From: Lachnospiraceae bacterium
Lineage (GTDB): Bacteria > Bacillota > Clostridia > Lachnospirales > Lachnospiraceae
Reading direction: 5' to 3'
DNA: 64,000 nt
NCBI GenBank assembly: GCA_014239155.1
Contig: JAAZZQ010000056.1
Coordinates: 124,001-188,000, forward strand
Below are positions 9,260-18,284 of this stretch, piece by piece. How positions within the stretch are numbered: position 1 is the stretch's first letter; each line of letters opens with the position of its first letter. A model generated the notes under the pieces. That model had not been told where the DNA came from. It saw only the letters and a program-made list of their open reading frames with translations, and did no database searches. Made by a program: the position numbers and the translations under genes.

Positions 9260-10375
9260 TTAATCTGCCCTTCCTTTCGGAGTTATAATCTCCTCAATAT
9301 AGTCTTTCCACTCCTCAAAAATGCGTTGCGGAGAAGCCATCTGCCCAATCTTTGCTGCATTCTTTCCAAGCTGTCCCGCCAGCTTGCGGTCCTCAATCAA
9401 TCTATTTATCGCTGCTGCTAGGGCATCTCTGTCTCCAACAGGAACAAGCAGACCATTCTTTTCATGCTGAATGACCATACGTGGTCCTCCCGGCGGGCAG
9501 TCTGTGGACACCACCGCAAGCCCTAGTGCCATTGCCTCTAATACCACATTGGGCATCCCTTCATAGTCAGAGGAATACGCGGCTAAAGCTGCGTTGCGCA
9601 TATCCTTTTCCAACGCGCTGCTGCTCCCCATCAACTGTACATATTCTTCTGCATGAAGGCGGCAAATTGTATCCTCCAACTGCTGCTTTGTCCCGTCAAA
9701 AGAGTCTGGACCATAGATTCTAAGTATATAATCTGGGTGCGTTTGATGTACCATTGCAAAAGCATTGATTAACAAGCATTGATTCTTAAAGTCCACCAAC
9801 CGCCCAGAATGGACCACAACTGATTCCCGCTCTTCGGGTATCTCATTTCCAATAAATTTTTCATCAATAGGATTTAATATGATTCTGGAATTTCTGCGCA
9901 CATATTCTGGGAAAAAATCCCGCTGCTGCTGCGTCTGAAATACACAGCCCGCAGCCCGCCGAAAAAGAAATGGTATCTGTATCTTGTCTGACAAAAAATC
10001 ATAATATCCAATTGGATTGATACGGACTGATATCAACACAGGCAGTTTCATACCAATTGTCGCTGTGAGCGCCCTGTAATTGGCTTTGCGTGCAAAAGCA
10101 ATCACAATGTCAGGTTTTACTTTTTTTAAGAAACGGCGGAGATTAAAAATGCGATCCAAAAATTTCTGAATGCGACTGTGTTGTTCCTGTTTTGCGTCAA
10201 GCCCCACATGGACACGCTTCACCCGCGAATGTATCTCGTACTCGTCTTTCCCTTGCCATTCTGTCGCAATATACACTTCATATCCATGTTCTGCAAACTG
10301 ACCTGAAAGAGTTGCAACCACACGTTCTGCACCGCCTCTTTCCATACAATTCAAATGAAAAACAATCCGTTTCAT
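9260..10375 (-). CDS. GT4 glycosyltransferase
   Basis: 371-residue GT4 enzyme. Seen: MERGGAERV N-terminal glycine loop near residue 11, VVHSGRLVDFKNQ at the start of the donor domain, and YEGMPNVVLEAMALG with the E-x7-E pair. The open frame extends to 10435, but the ATG at 10375 is chosen because the family N-terminus (MKRIVFHLN) begins there, GAGGA lies just upstream, and it follows the preceding stop by 5 bases rather than overlapping it. Close paralog of the GT4 at 6273. The neighbouring AsnB-like gene suggests action on an amidated or uronic acid glycan (inference). Confidence 0.88.
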   Translation of the reverse strand: MKRIVFHLNCMERGGAERVVATLSGQFAEHGYEVYIATEWQGKDEYEIHSRVKRVHVGLDAKQEQHSRIQKFLDRIFNLRRFLKKVKPDIVIAFARKANYRALTATIGMKLPVLISVRINPIGYYDFLSDKIQIPFLFRRAAGCVFQTQQQRDFFPEYVRRNSRIILNPIDEKFIGNEIPEERESVVVHSGRLVDFKNQCLLINAFAMVHQTHPDYILRIYGPDSFDGTKQQLEDTICRLHAEEYVQLMGSSSALEKDMRNAALAAYSSDYEGMPNVVLEAMALGLAVVSTDCPPGGPRMVIQHEKNGLLVPVGDRDALAAAINRLIEDRKLAGQLGKNAAKIGQMASPQRIFEEWKDYIEEIITPKGRAD

Positions 10376-10380
10376 ATTCC

Positions 10381-11757
10381 TCAACCTTTTCTGCTGTTCC
10401 AGTACTGATACATTTGGAAAAGCATAATCCACCATGCCTGATAAAACAACCCTGTATTATATAGCATATAGCGCATCTGGCAGTAAATGGTCAGTGATGT
10501 AAAGCAGACATTTACCACAATTGCCAGCAACACAATCAATGCAAACTCCACCGCCTTTGTAAGACCGCCGCCATATCTGCGTGCCAACATCACAAGATAA
10601 AACGCCGTTATCCCATAAAATAAATACAAAAACAATGCTATCCAATTTAATAGACGGTGAACTTTTAACACTGTAGTAATCAATCCGTGAATCACATTGC
10701 AGGCAAAAAGTCTAATCAATTCTGGTACAGATGGCATTAAAAGGTTCCGCATCATACTCCCTGCAATCCGGTTATAGTCTGCTTCCCGATCCGACTCGGC
10801 AACACCCCGCGCCTCCTGCTGATCTCTTATCACGACCATAACAATATCAAATTTAATTCGATCATACGCATTGCTATAATGGTCCTCAATAGCCTGCCAC
10901 CCTTTGCCGGCATAAGCAATATTATATTCCTTTTCGTCAGCGCGCTGCATAATTTCCAGGAATAGTGCTCTGTTGTCCGCATCTTGAATATACGATGCCA
11001 TCTCTTTATCCGCAAGGTATAATTCTGTTCCAAGAATAAAACTTGAATCCCCTGTATGCGGCGCAAATTCTCCCCGCACCATCCAATTGTATCCACAATC
11101 GACAAGTCTTGTGCCTGCAAGCACAATCACACAGGTGAGCAATCCCGAGACAACAGCCTTTTTTATGCTTTCCTTCCTGCAATAAGAAACCAAAACCACT
11201 AAAAAAAGAATTACCAATGTAATTAACATTTGTTTTCGAATACTAATTAATATAACAGACCAAGCAATTGCTCCTGCCAAACTTTTTTTATCTCTCCGAA
11301 ACCAGACGCCAAGAATACACAAAAAATAAAAAACCCAGAGCGAATACGCAAGCCCTTCTGTCTCAATACTATTGAAATAACTGCATCTTCGCTGTGCCAC
11401 AAATCGATTTAAAAGCGTAATCCCATACTGTATTATAAGGATTCCTGCACTGCCAAACCAATTTAGCGAAAACATCTGTGCAAGAACTCTCGTTATGGCA
11501 CACGCCGCTACCGCAGCAATAACACACTGACCAATCACAGCTACATGAAGACCAACTTCTGCTCCAAAAATCCCCCGAAGCAACCATAAATATAGACAGT
11601 ATCCTGGTTCTCTATCACTTTGCATCTGAATATAAGACGGTGCATCCTCTGTCATAATAATACCATCAAACAGATACCAGAAAAGATAAAACGCCAAACT
11701 GACCAGAAACAGAATCACAACTACTATCCGCTCTCGTCTTTTTTGCTCCTGCTTCAA
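10381..11757 (-). CDS. Polytopic membrane protein, GT-C-like (paralog of 16854-18284)
   Basis: 458 residues, about ten hydrophobic helices, with a long extracytoplasmic loop (about 205-330). I do not recognise a named family. It shares an unmistakable pattern with the protein at 16854-18284: REPGY in the first external loop near 50, an S-x-IR-x-Q segment, GYN plus LY(L/V)AD in the large loop, and (N)VC then RYM(L/I)YN at the C-terminus. A short acidic first loop followed by many helices fits GT-C glycosyltransferases or O-antigen polymerases, but no catalytic residues can be assigned. TTG start at 11757 behind GGAGG; the gene lies between two GT4 genes. Confidence 0.75.
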   Translation of the reverse strand: MKQEQKRRERIVVVILFLVSLAFYLFWYLFDGIIMTEDAPSYIQMQSDREPGYCLYLWLLRGIFGAEVGLHVAVIGQCVIAAVAACAITRVLAQMFSLNWFGSAGILIIQYGITLLNRFVAQRRCSYFNSIETEGLAYSLWVFYFLCILGVWFRRDKKSLAGAIAWSVILISIRKQMLITLVILFLVVLVSYCRKESIKKAVVSGLLTCVIVLAGTRLVDCGYNWMVRGEFAPHTGDSSFILGTELYLADKEMASYIQDADNRALFLEIMQRADEKEYNIAYAGKGWQAIEDHYSNAYDRIKFDIVMVVIRDQQEARGVAESDREADYNRIAGSMMRNLLMPSVPELIRLFACNVIHGLITTVLKVHRLLNWIALFLYLFYGITAFYLVMLARRYGGGLTKAVEFALIVLLAIVVNVCFTSLTIYCQMRYMLYNTGLFYQAWWIMLFQMYQYWNSRKG

Positions 11758-11768
11758 ACGATCTCCTC

Positions 11769-12953
11769 CTAATCTGTCAAATCTGTCTCAATCAACTCTC
11801 GGATTCTGCACAGATATTGTTCCATGCCAAACGTTTCTGCACGTTTTAGGGCTGCCTCCCGATATGTTTGATATTGCTGTTCATCTTCCAATAGTGTCTC
11901 TAACTCCATCGCAAAACGCTGCTCCTCCTCAGTAAACCGCTGTGCATCCATATCTTTCTGTCCATGAAAGATACCTGTAAGAATCCCATAGTCTGCATAA
12001 AATGTCTGACTATCGACCATACACTGTTCATACTGTTCGTGCAAAATTTCTGCCGGACCTGTAAGACAATTTGCGCTTACGCAAGGAATTCCAACTGCCA
12101 TTGCTTCTATTAAAGCATTGGGAAATCCTTCACTTTCTGATGTCAATGCATAGACATCTGCCTTTCTTAAAAAAGAAAAGGGATTTGCCTGTACTCCTGT
12201 AAACAAAACTGCCTCCTGCATACCAAGCTGTTTGGCAAGTGTTTTGTAGGAACTGTAATCCCCCGCCCCTATAATCATTAACCGTGTCTCTGGCAAATGC
12301 TTCCTTACCAAATGTACCGCCTTAATTAAATGCCAAAACCCTTTAACATCATGTTCCCTGCCCATAGAGGCAATCAATTTTCCGCTCCGTGCAAAAAATG
12401 TGTCAAATTCCTTTGGTGTCCGCTGTTTCGACTGCGCTCGAATCTGTTCAATGTCACAGGGATTATAGACTGCAGCGGACCGTTTGGGTCGAAATTGTCT
12501 ATCAATCTGCTGCTCCATGATTCGCGTACAGCTAATCACTCTGTCCGCAAGCCGACAAACCAGTTTCATAGCAGTTTTGTTACTTAAAGCGCCATATCCT
12601 CGAATGCCTGCCCAAGTAAAATCTTTTTGCTTGGACAATACATTTACAAGATTTGCTGTCGGTCCAAAACTGTAGCTTAACTGGATATCAAACTGTTTTT
12701 TTAACTGTTTTACACGCCTCACTCTCCGCAGAACATTCACTGCCTTTCCAATCCTGCCATCTACCGCACCAAGCTTTAAGTCCGTCATATCAACTCCAGA
12801 CACATCATAAATCATACCTGTTGTATTAAATACCACTAAATGAACAGCATATTCTTTTTTTAAAAGTTGTGCAGTAGTTGCGCACACACGTTCTAATCCG
12901 CCTTGGTCAAGCATGGGAACAATCAGCATAATATGCTTTTTCTTATTTTCCAA
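11769..12953 (-). CDS. GT4 glycosyltransferase
   Basis: 394-residue GT4 enzyme with DQGGLERV near residue 17, IASMGREHDVKGFWHLI at the donor-domain entry, and SEGFPNALIEAMAVG carrying the E-x7-E motif, followed by GPAEIL. The frame opens with TTG at 12953, 1 base after the preceding stop, with only a weak upstream Shine-Dalgarno; an ATG at 12929 is an alternative. Embedded in a tightly packed block with the FemAB-like gene upstream and the GT-C-like gene downstream. Specific sugar unknown. Confidence 0.88.
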   Translation of the reverse strand: MENKKKHIMLIVPMLDQGGLERVCATTAQLLKKEYAVHLVVFNTTGMIYDVSGVDMTDLKLGAVDGRIGKAVNVLRRVRRVKQLKKQFDIQLSYSFGPTANLVNVLSKQKDFTWAGIRGYGALSNKTAMKLVCRLADRVISCTRIMEQQIDRQFRPKRSAAVYNPCDIEQIRAQSKQRTPKEFDTFFARSGKLIASMGREHDVKGFWHLIKAVHLVRKHLPETRLMIIGAGDYSSYKTLAKQLGMQEAVLFTGVQANPFSFLRKADVYALTSESEGFPNALIEAMAVGIPCVSANCLTGPAEILHEQYEQCMVDSQTFYADYGILTGIFHGQKDMDAQRFTEEEQRFAMELETLLEDEQQYQTYREAALKRAETFGMEQYLCRIRELIETDLTD

Positions 12954-12954
12954 A

Positions 12955-13740
12955 TTAGTTCACTCTCTTCATTTTTTTCATTGCTGTAACCGCAAGCTTT
13001 CCTAATTGTGTATTGCCTGCAAAAACATTGTAGTAAGTTATCTTCTCCCCGCCAAACTTTAGCTTAAATGCATCTATTCCATTGGGATTCTCAAAATCTG
13101 AAATACCACCCCAGTCATAGCGAAGCACACCCTTTTCCTTAAAATACTTCATATCCTCCCAGTGAAGCTTTTTGTTTGCGCGCCCTATTAGATTTTGGTC
13201 AGCGCTTTCTTCCCGGAAGCAAGAAGCCGAATGGAGAAGCCTTGTGTCATATGCATCACAGATATAAGAATGAAAAACAATTGGTTCATTCTGTCTCCAC
13301 ACCGCAGAAAAACAGATATTGCCCGTCTCCAGATATTTTTGTACTGCTGTCAGATTAAATTTCTCCACAATCCCTTTTGATTGGTACATCTTTTCATAAA
13401 TATCTGCAAAGATACTCAAAATTGTTTTGTCCGCCGCAATGTCAGCTTTTTTATAAAAACGAATTTCAATGTCGTCCCGCTCGCTTCTTCTACACTCATA
13501 TCGTACATTTTTATTGATTTCAGCAAATATCTTGTCCTCGGGCAAGGTTAAGTCATTCATACAAGTGTGATACTCCTGCCAGCCTCGAAAACTGCCTTTT
13601 GTCTCCTCAATAGGCACCCCATGAACAAATAAAATATCTGCATTTCGTCTCTGTCGCAAAAGCTCAGAAATGCTCAATGCATTTGGATACCAAATCTGAT
13701 TCACTGTTAAAAATTTTTTCCGATATGAAGTATCTATCAT
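12955..13740 (-). CDS. FemAB/GNAT-fold acyl- or aminoacyl-transferase
   Basis: 261 residues. The pattern is that of FemAB/BioF2-like GNAT-fold enzymes: ADILFVHGVP early, a central NKNVRYECRRSER segment like the NlRR-type helix of Fem proteins, and the C-terminal signature LRYDWGGISDFENPNGI followed by FKLKFGGE. Fem enzymes add amino acids from aminoacyl-tRNA to lipid II, while related polysaccharide-locus proteins acylate amino sugars. Given its place among glycosyltransferases, transfer of an acyl or aminoacyl group to an amino sugar is most plausible (inference). The ATG at 13740 follows an AAGGGAAG tract; structured repeat A1 lies 28 bases upstream. Confidence 0.75.
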   Translation of the reverse strand: MIDTSYRKKFLTVNQIWYPNALSISELLRQRRNADILFVHGVPIEETKGSFRGWQEYHTCMNDLTLPEDKIFAEINKNVRYECRRSERDDIEIRFYKKADIAADKTILSIFADIYEKMYQSKGIVEKFNLTAVQKYLETGNICFSAVWRQNEPIVFHSYICDAYDTRLLHSASCFREESADQNLIGRANKKLHWEDMKYFKEKGVLRYDWGGISDFENPNGIDAFKLKFGGEKITYYNVFAGNTQLGKLAVTAMKKMKRVN

Positions 13741-13768
13741 GTGATTTCTTCCCTTTCCTCCATAATTT

Positions 13769-13914
13769 ATTACTATTCACGGTCTAGAAGACCACTTATA
13801 GCAACAATTCGGGCGATATTTCAAGTTTTGCCTCGCAAAAATCGCCCCTCACTTCTCAATCATGTTCTCACGAAACGCGCAATTTATGCGCATTCCTACA
13901 CCGTGAAAAGTAAC
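13769..13914 (+). repeat. Structured repeat A1 (146 bp, terminal inverted repeats)
   Basis: Ends ATTACTATTCACGG (13769-13782) and CCGTGAAAAGTAAC (13901-13914) are near-perfect inverted repeats. Inside are GGTCT-AGA-AGACC, a strong hairpin GGGCGAT...ATCGCCC enclosing TTTTGC-CTC-GCAAAA, and GCGCA-ATTTA-TGCGC. About four in five bases match element A2 (28337-28482) over its full 146-base length, in opposite orientation. No reading frame of interest. Confidence 0.85.
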
Positions 13915-13920
13915 TATAAT

Positions 13921-15060
13921 TTACCGTGTCACAGCCCCCGGTGGATTTTTGCCACTCATATAAAAAACTTCCATTTCTGCTGCAAGCTTTTGCACATCAA
14001 AATCCTTTTCGGCAATCGCAGCGCGCATATCCTCCCGCACTAGCGCCTTTTTGCTGTTTCTCATAACTTCGCTTGCCCAGCTTGCGGCAGACTCCTCAAT
14101 GCTCTTATAAGTAACCAACTCTGTCAACGCTGCCTCTTTTGTAACCTTGTCCGAAACAAGACACCGCAGTCCAGATGCCTGCGCCTCCACCACGCTCCCC
14201 GGAAGCCCCTCGAACAATGATGGAAAAACAAAATAGTCAAAAGCCTGATAATATCGCTCCACGTCAAAGCTATTACCCAAAAAGCGAACCCTTCCTGCCA
14301 ATCCTAACTGGTTCACTCTCTCCTGAATCTTTTGTTTTAATTCGCCCTCTCCAATGAGTACCAACGCCGCATCGTCACGTATTTTACATAGTTGCACAAA
14401 AATATCAATTAGATAGTTATGATTCTTCATAAAGCTAAATCTGCCAATATGTCCTATGACAAAGTTATGGTCAAGTCCTAATTCCTTACGCACCCGCTGC
14501 CGCACTTCTTCCTGAAAGGCAAAACGCTGCACATCAATTGCATTTGGAATTGTCCGTACTTTACCTGCCTCAATCCAGTTTCTGCCATAGACTGCCTCCG
14601 CCGCCTCAGCAGAGCAGGCAAAACAATAATCTGCCTTATATTTTAGTGAACTACGCAGTATCCTTGTCACAAACCCTTTTAACCCGCGGTCCACACCAGC
14701 ACTCCGCGCATGTGCAATTGTCATAGGGATTCCCGCCTTTTTTGCAATTGGCAGATAAATTGCTGCAGTACTTGTCATATGTCCCTGTACAGCCACAAAC
14801 TCTCTATGTTCTCCAAAAAATCTGCGAAGTGCCTTGCGATAAGATAAGTAATTGATTACCCGAAACCGTGGAACATGGTAAATTCTACCTCCAAGCTGCT
14901 GTATTTCTGCATCATATTGACCTTCTTTGTCCGTGTGCACCAGAAAATCGAACTGCACCTTCTTTTTGTCCATTGCCCGGTACAGCTCCATCACCCTGCT
15001 CTCCGCACCGCCAAGATTTGTTGTCCCTAGAACATTTAATACTCTTACCGGATTTGTCAT
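13921..15060 (-). CDS. GT4 glycosyltransferase (EpsF-like)
   Basis: 379-residue GT4 enzyme similar in pattern to EpsF-type EPS glycosyltransferases: NLGGAESRV at 15-23, HARSAGVDRG in the acceptor domain, GHIGRFSFMKNHNYLID at the donor domain, and PSLFEGLPGSVVEAQASG with the E-x7-E pair. ATG at 15060, 25 bases after the DUF2334 gene. Its stop lies 7 bases from repeat A1, the only sizeable gap nearby. Likely adds a HexNAc or hexose to the lipid-linked repeat unit (inference). Confidence 0.9.
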   Translation of the reverse strand: MTNPVRVLNVLGTTNLGGAESRVMELYRAMDKKKVQFDFLVHTDKEGQYDAEIQQLGGRIYHVPRFRVINYLSYRKALRRFFGEHREFVAVQGHMTSTAAIYLPIAKKAGIPMTIAHARSAGVDRGLKGFVTRILRSSLKYKADYCFACSAEAAEAVYGRNWIEAGKVRTIPNAIDVQRFAFQEEVRQRVRKELGLDHNFVIGHIGRFSFMKNHNYLIDIFVQLCKIRDDAALVLIGEGELKQKIQERVNQLGLAGRVRFLGNSFDVERYYQAFDYFVFPSLFEGLPGSVVEAQASGLRCLVSDKVTKEAALTELVTYKSIEESAASWASEVMRNSKKALVREDMRAAIAEKDFDVQKLAAEMEVFYMSGKNPPGAVTR

Positions 15061-15085
15061 AATTTTTCCCTCTAACTTTATCTTC

Positions 15086-15862
15086 TTAGAATTCTTTTTT
15101 TGGGTTCTTGAAGATTCTTTTCCCGCTTACCAGTATATATTTTGTCAGCGCCATTGCGTACTCTGCTGTTTTCTCAAGTACCCCGCGCTTGTGTGCCTCA
15201 ATCACCATCAATTCTGCGTAGGAAATTAATCTGTCCTTGTATTTTGCAAAAAGTTTTTCATAGCGCTCAAAATCTTTATCATTCATAGTATTGGAATGAA
15301 CCACAAACGTGGTGTAACCACTGTTTTTTTTCAGGCAACTGTTCTGTCTGTATGAAATTGGATAAAATATTATGCCCCTCCAAAGATAGGGTCTTTCACC
15401 AAAACCGTCTGTCATTTTAGAAAATCCTAGTTTCCGTAATGCCTTTATGGTATTACAATCAAATGAATGTGCAGGTGCCATAAATATCTCTGTCTCAATC
15501 CCATGTGAAAGAAGGATATCTCTGCCGTACTTTAGTGCTGCATACTGATTCTCATACCCTGTTCCTGCAAATTCTGAGAGCCTATTAAGTGGAAAACACC
15601 CCATCTTTTTTGTGGTATAAACATGTGTTACCCCATGTTGTGCAACACACCAGCCCTCATTTTGCAAACTCTTAATATACCTCCAAAAATTCTCTGCTAA
15701 AGTTGATTCTGCGGTGTCAATATGAAGATTTCCATCCTGATTATCCGGCACCACCCCTATAAGTGGCTTAATCTGATACAAATCGCAAAGTTCCTTAAAT
15801 CTAAGAAACTTTTTCCAATCCATATCAGGTGTAATATCATCCATTCTTATGCTGATTTTCAT
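15086..15862 (-). CDS. DUF2334 polysaccharide deacetylase-like protein
   Basis: 258 residues with the NodB-like/DUF2334 layout: N-terminal metal-site motif RMDDI at 5-9, the HGVTHVY His pair near 77, and the MAPAHSFDC segment near 130, features of carbohydrate esterase family 4-like enzymes. No signal peptide, so a cytoplasmic action on a sugar nucleotide or lipid-linked glycan is suggested. Its start overlaps the end of the epimerase gene by 4 bases (ATGA), a sign of translational coupling. Role as N-deacetylase is inference. Confidence 0.82.
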   Translation of the reverse strand: MKISIRMDDITPDMDWKKFLRFKELCDLYQIKPLIGVVPDNQDGNLHIDTAESTLAENFWRYIKSLQNEGWCVAQHGVTHVYTTKKMGCFPLNRLSEFAGTGYENQYAALKYGRDILLSHGIETEIFMAPAHSFDCNTIKALRKLGFSKMTDGFGERPYLWRGIIFYPISYRQNSCLKKNSGYTTFVVHSNTMNDKDFERYEKLFAKYKDRLISYAELMVIEAHKRGVLEKTAEYAMALTKYILVSGKRIFKNPKKEF

Positions 15863-16857
15863 AGATTTTCCTTGTACCAGTCAATTGCAAGTGCAATTCC
15901 CTGCTCAAAGTCAAACTCCGGCGCATATCCTAGTAGCTTTCTCGCCTTGGAAATATCAGCGTTAGAGTGCTTGATATCTCCTGCGCGGTCTGGTCCAAAC
16001 TGTGGTTCCACTTCCTTGCCAAGCGCCTTGCACAAATCATAATAAATATCAATTAGGTATTCCCGCCCGCCATAAGCTATATTAAACGCCTCTCCTGCCA
16101 CATCACCTGACGCAAGACACGCCTTAAGATTCGCCTCAATCACGTTGTCAATATAAGTGAAATCCCGCGACTGCTTTCCATCTCCATTGATTGTAGGTAC
16201 TTCTCCATTTAATAACTGTTTAATAAATTTGGGAATTACTGCCGCATAAGCACCATTCGGATCCTGTCTGCGACCAAATACATTAAAATAACGAAGCCCA
16301 TAGGTATCTAAATGATAGAGCTTCTTATAGAGTTTTCCATACTCTTCGTCTGTGCGCTTTGTAAGTGCATAGGGTGAAAGCAAATTTCCTTCCTGCCCTT
16401 CTTTTTTAGGCAGTACGGGGTGATCTCCATACACAGAGGAGCTAGATGCATAGACAAATTTTTTCACACCATTCTGCCTTGCCGCCTCCATCATATTTAG
16501 AGTCCCCATAATATTATTCTGTTCATAAAACAAAGGCATCTCAATACTTCTTGGAACAGAACCCCACGCTGCCTGATGCAAAACATAATCCACACCTTTG
16601 CAAGCTTCCATACAAATATTGAAATCTTTAATATCTCCCTTGAAAAAGACATAGTTCGGCCGGTCTACAAACATCTGTACATTTTCTTCCCTTCCTGTGG
16701 AAAGGTCATCCAGACATCGCACTGCATACCCCATATCTGTTAATGCCTCACATAAGTTAGAACCAATAAATCCCGCTCCACCTGTCACAAGAAATGTGCT
16801 ACCTTTGTCAAATTTCAAATCCAAATATCCCATATTGAACTTTAGTTCTCCTCTCAT
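15859..16857 (-). CDS. UDP-N-acetylglucosamine/glucuronate C4-epimerase (WbpP/TviC type)
   Basis: 332-residue extended SDR. Seen: NAD site GGAGFIGSNL near 27, the ALHQAAWGSVPRS-type segment (VLHQAAWGSVPRS), catalytic YALTK near 168 preceded by SSSSVYGD, and the loop PKKEGQEGNLLSPY characteristic of WbpP-like epimerases for N-acetylated substrates. It interconverts UDP-GlcNAc(A) and UDP-GalNAc(A). Together with the TviB-type dehydrogenase two genes upstream it should supply UDP-GalNAcA. The ATG at 16857 overlaps the preceding stop in an ATGA junction, and its own stop overlaps the deacetylase start. Confidence 0.88.
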   Translation of the reverse strand: MRGELKFNMGYLDLKFDKGSTFLVTGGAGFIGSNLCEALTDMGYAVRCLDDLSTGREENVQMFVDRPNYVFFKGDIKDFNICMEACKGVDYVLHQAAWGSVPRSIEMPLFYEQNNIMGTLNMMEAARQNGVKKFVYASSSSVYGDHPVLPKKEGQEGNLLSPYALTKRTDEEYGKLYKKLYHLDTYGLRYFNVFGRRQDPNGAYAAVIPKFIKQLLNGEVPTINGDGKQSRDFTYIDNVIEANLKACLASGDVAGEAFNIAYGGREYLIDIYYDLCKALGKEVEPQFGPDRAGDIKHSNADISKARKLLGYAPEFDFEQGIALAIDWYKENL

Positions 16858-18284
16858 TTCTGTTTTATTCCTATCAGCTCCCGCAGTTCCAAAAATCCCG
16901 CCATATAAAACAATGGCAAATTATAAATCATATAGCGCGAGGTGCACTGTATCATCAGTGCTGTCGCACATACATTTCCTATAATTGTAAGCAGCACAAC
17001 TGCCATAAAAGGTGCTGCCTGACTTCCTCTATCACTTCTAAAAAGCTTTATTGTCAACATCACAGCTGCTAGATAGACAAGAACAGCATACCATGCCAGC
17101 AAAAGATTTTCATAGGAAACAGTTCTCACAAATCCCAGCGCAGTCACACTCATATAATTACGCAGATAACGCAGCAGAACCTGCGGCATCAGTGCCGCGC
17201 TCAACTTTTCTGCCACCTGATCAACCGCTGCCATCAGCTCCTGATAGTGCTCGACAGAAAGCCCTTGCGTCTGTATTAGAAACTGCTTTGTTGGCTCCGC
17301 AAAGTATGTGAAATTCAATTCATCATGACACTGCTCATGATGCTTGGCTCTGTTTAACAGCCCCGGCGACGCATACTTATAATTCATTTTGCTCGCATCT
17401 GCACTGTCATATATCTCATAGAAAAGTGTTCTTAACGCGTCGTCTGCAATTGCTTCTCCATCTTCGCGGTCTGCCACATACAGCACATTGGCAAATGACA
17501 TCGCCTTTCCAGAAACAGTCTCTATAAAAAGTCCCTGTTCTAAAAAATTATACCCGCGAATAAAAATACTGCGCGCAGAAAATGCAATAATAATCACTGC
17601 CAAAGCAGCAATCAAGCCCTGACGTGCAATATTTTCTGCGAGCACAAACGTGTTTCCTTTTTCTGTCGTCTTGTTGGTTTCCCAAATCCCATTTTTCACA
17701 GCTAGAGCATAAGCCACAAGAAACCAGACAATAAACAATACCATTATCTGACCGCGAATCATCGACAACAGGAAAAACCACCCAATAGTACAAAAACTTT
17801 CACGACTTATCGCCTTCCCTGCCTCCATCATCTTTAGAAGACTTACAAATGCCAGCGGATACAAGGAGAACAAAATTCCCTCTGTCATAAGAGCATTTGT
17901 CAACACAAGATGCGTGCTGGAAAAAAATGGAGTCATCAGATGTGGTATCAATAAAATTACTGTAAATAATAATGACTCTGGCAACCGCAACGAAAAACGC
18001 TGGCGCATAAAAGTGAGAACCATACTGTTTGCCACAACCGCCAGCAGATTTTGTAACGCAATTAGTATCCAGTAATGCTTTTGGGGCGCTAAAAACCTTA
18101 ACAACTGAATTAACAATGCATATCCTGGCTCTCGCATAACCATCTGATTTTCATGCTGAAACGTATCTCCGACATAAATTGGTTCTCCTGTCAAAAACAA
18201 AATTCCAAAAAACAAGATAAAGATAACGGCGGGGATAAAATCTGTTTTCTTCTTCCTCATTCCTCTGCTTTTTACAGCCTCCAA
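16854..18284 (-). CDS. Polytopic membrane protein, GT-C-like (paralog of 10381-11757)
   Basis: 476 residues, about ten hydrophobic segments and one long external loop. Same arrangement as the protein at 10381-11757: MREPGY near 50, MIRGQ in an early helix, GYNFLEQG and LYVADRED in the large loop, LMPQ before a late helix, then [11 protein letters not shown] and SRYMIYN at the end. Sits between the dehydrogenase and the epimerase genes, which suggests a tie to the hexosaminuronate branch. Starts with TTG at 18284 (AGGA 6 bases upstream), overlapping the dehydrogenase by 13 bases; an ATG at 18260 is an alternative. Function not recognised. Confidence 0.75.
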   Translation of the reverse strand: MEAVKSRGMRKKKTDFIPAVIFILFFGILFLTGEPIYVGDTFQHENQMVMREPGYALLIQLLRFLAPQKHYWILIALQNLLAVVANSMVLTFMRQRFSLRLPESLLFTVILLIPHLMTPFFSSTHLVLTNALMTEGILFSLYPLAFVSLLKMMEAGKAISRESFCTIGWFFLLSMIRGQIMVLFIVWFLVAYALAVKNGIWETNKTTEKGNTFVLAENIARQGLIAALAVIIIAFSARSIFIRGYNFLEQGLFIETVSGKAMSFANVLYVADREDGEAIADDALRTLFYEIYDSADASKMNYKYASPGLLNRAKHHEQCHDELNFTYFAEPTKQFLIQTQGLSVEHYQELMAAVDQVAEKLSAALMPQVLLRYLRNYMSVTALGFVRTVSYENLLLAWYAVLVYLAAVMLTIKLFRSDRGSQAAPFMAVVLLTIIGNVCATALMIQCTSRYMIYNLPLFYMAGFLELRELIGIKQK

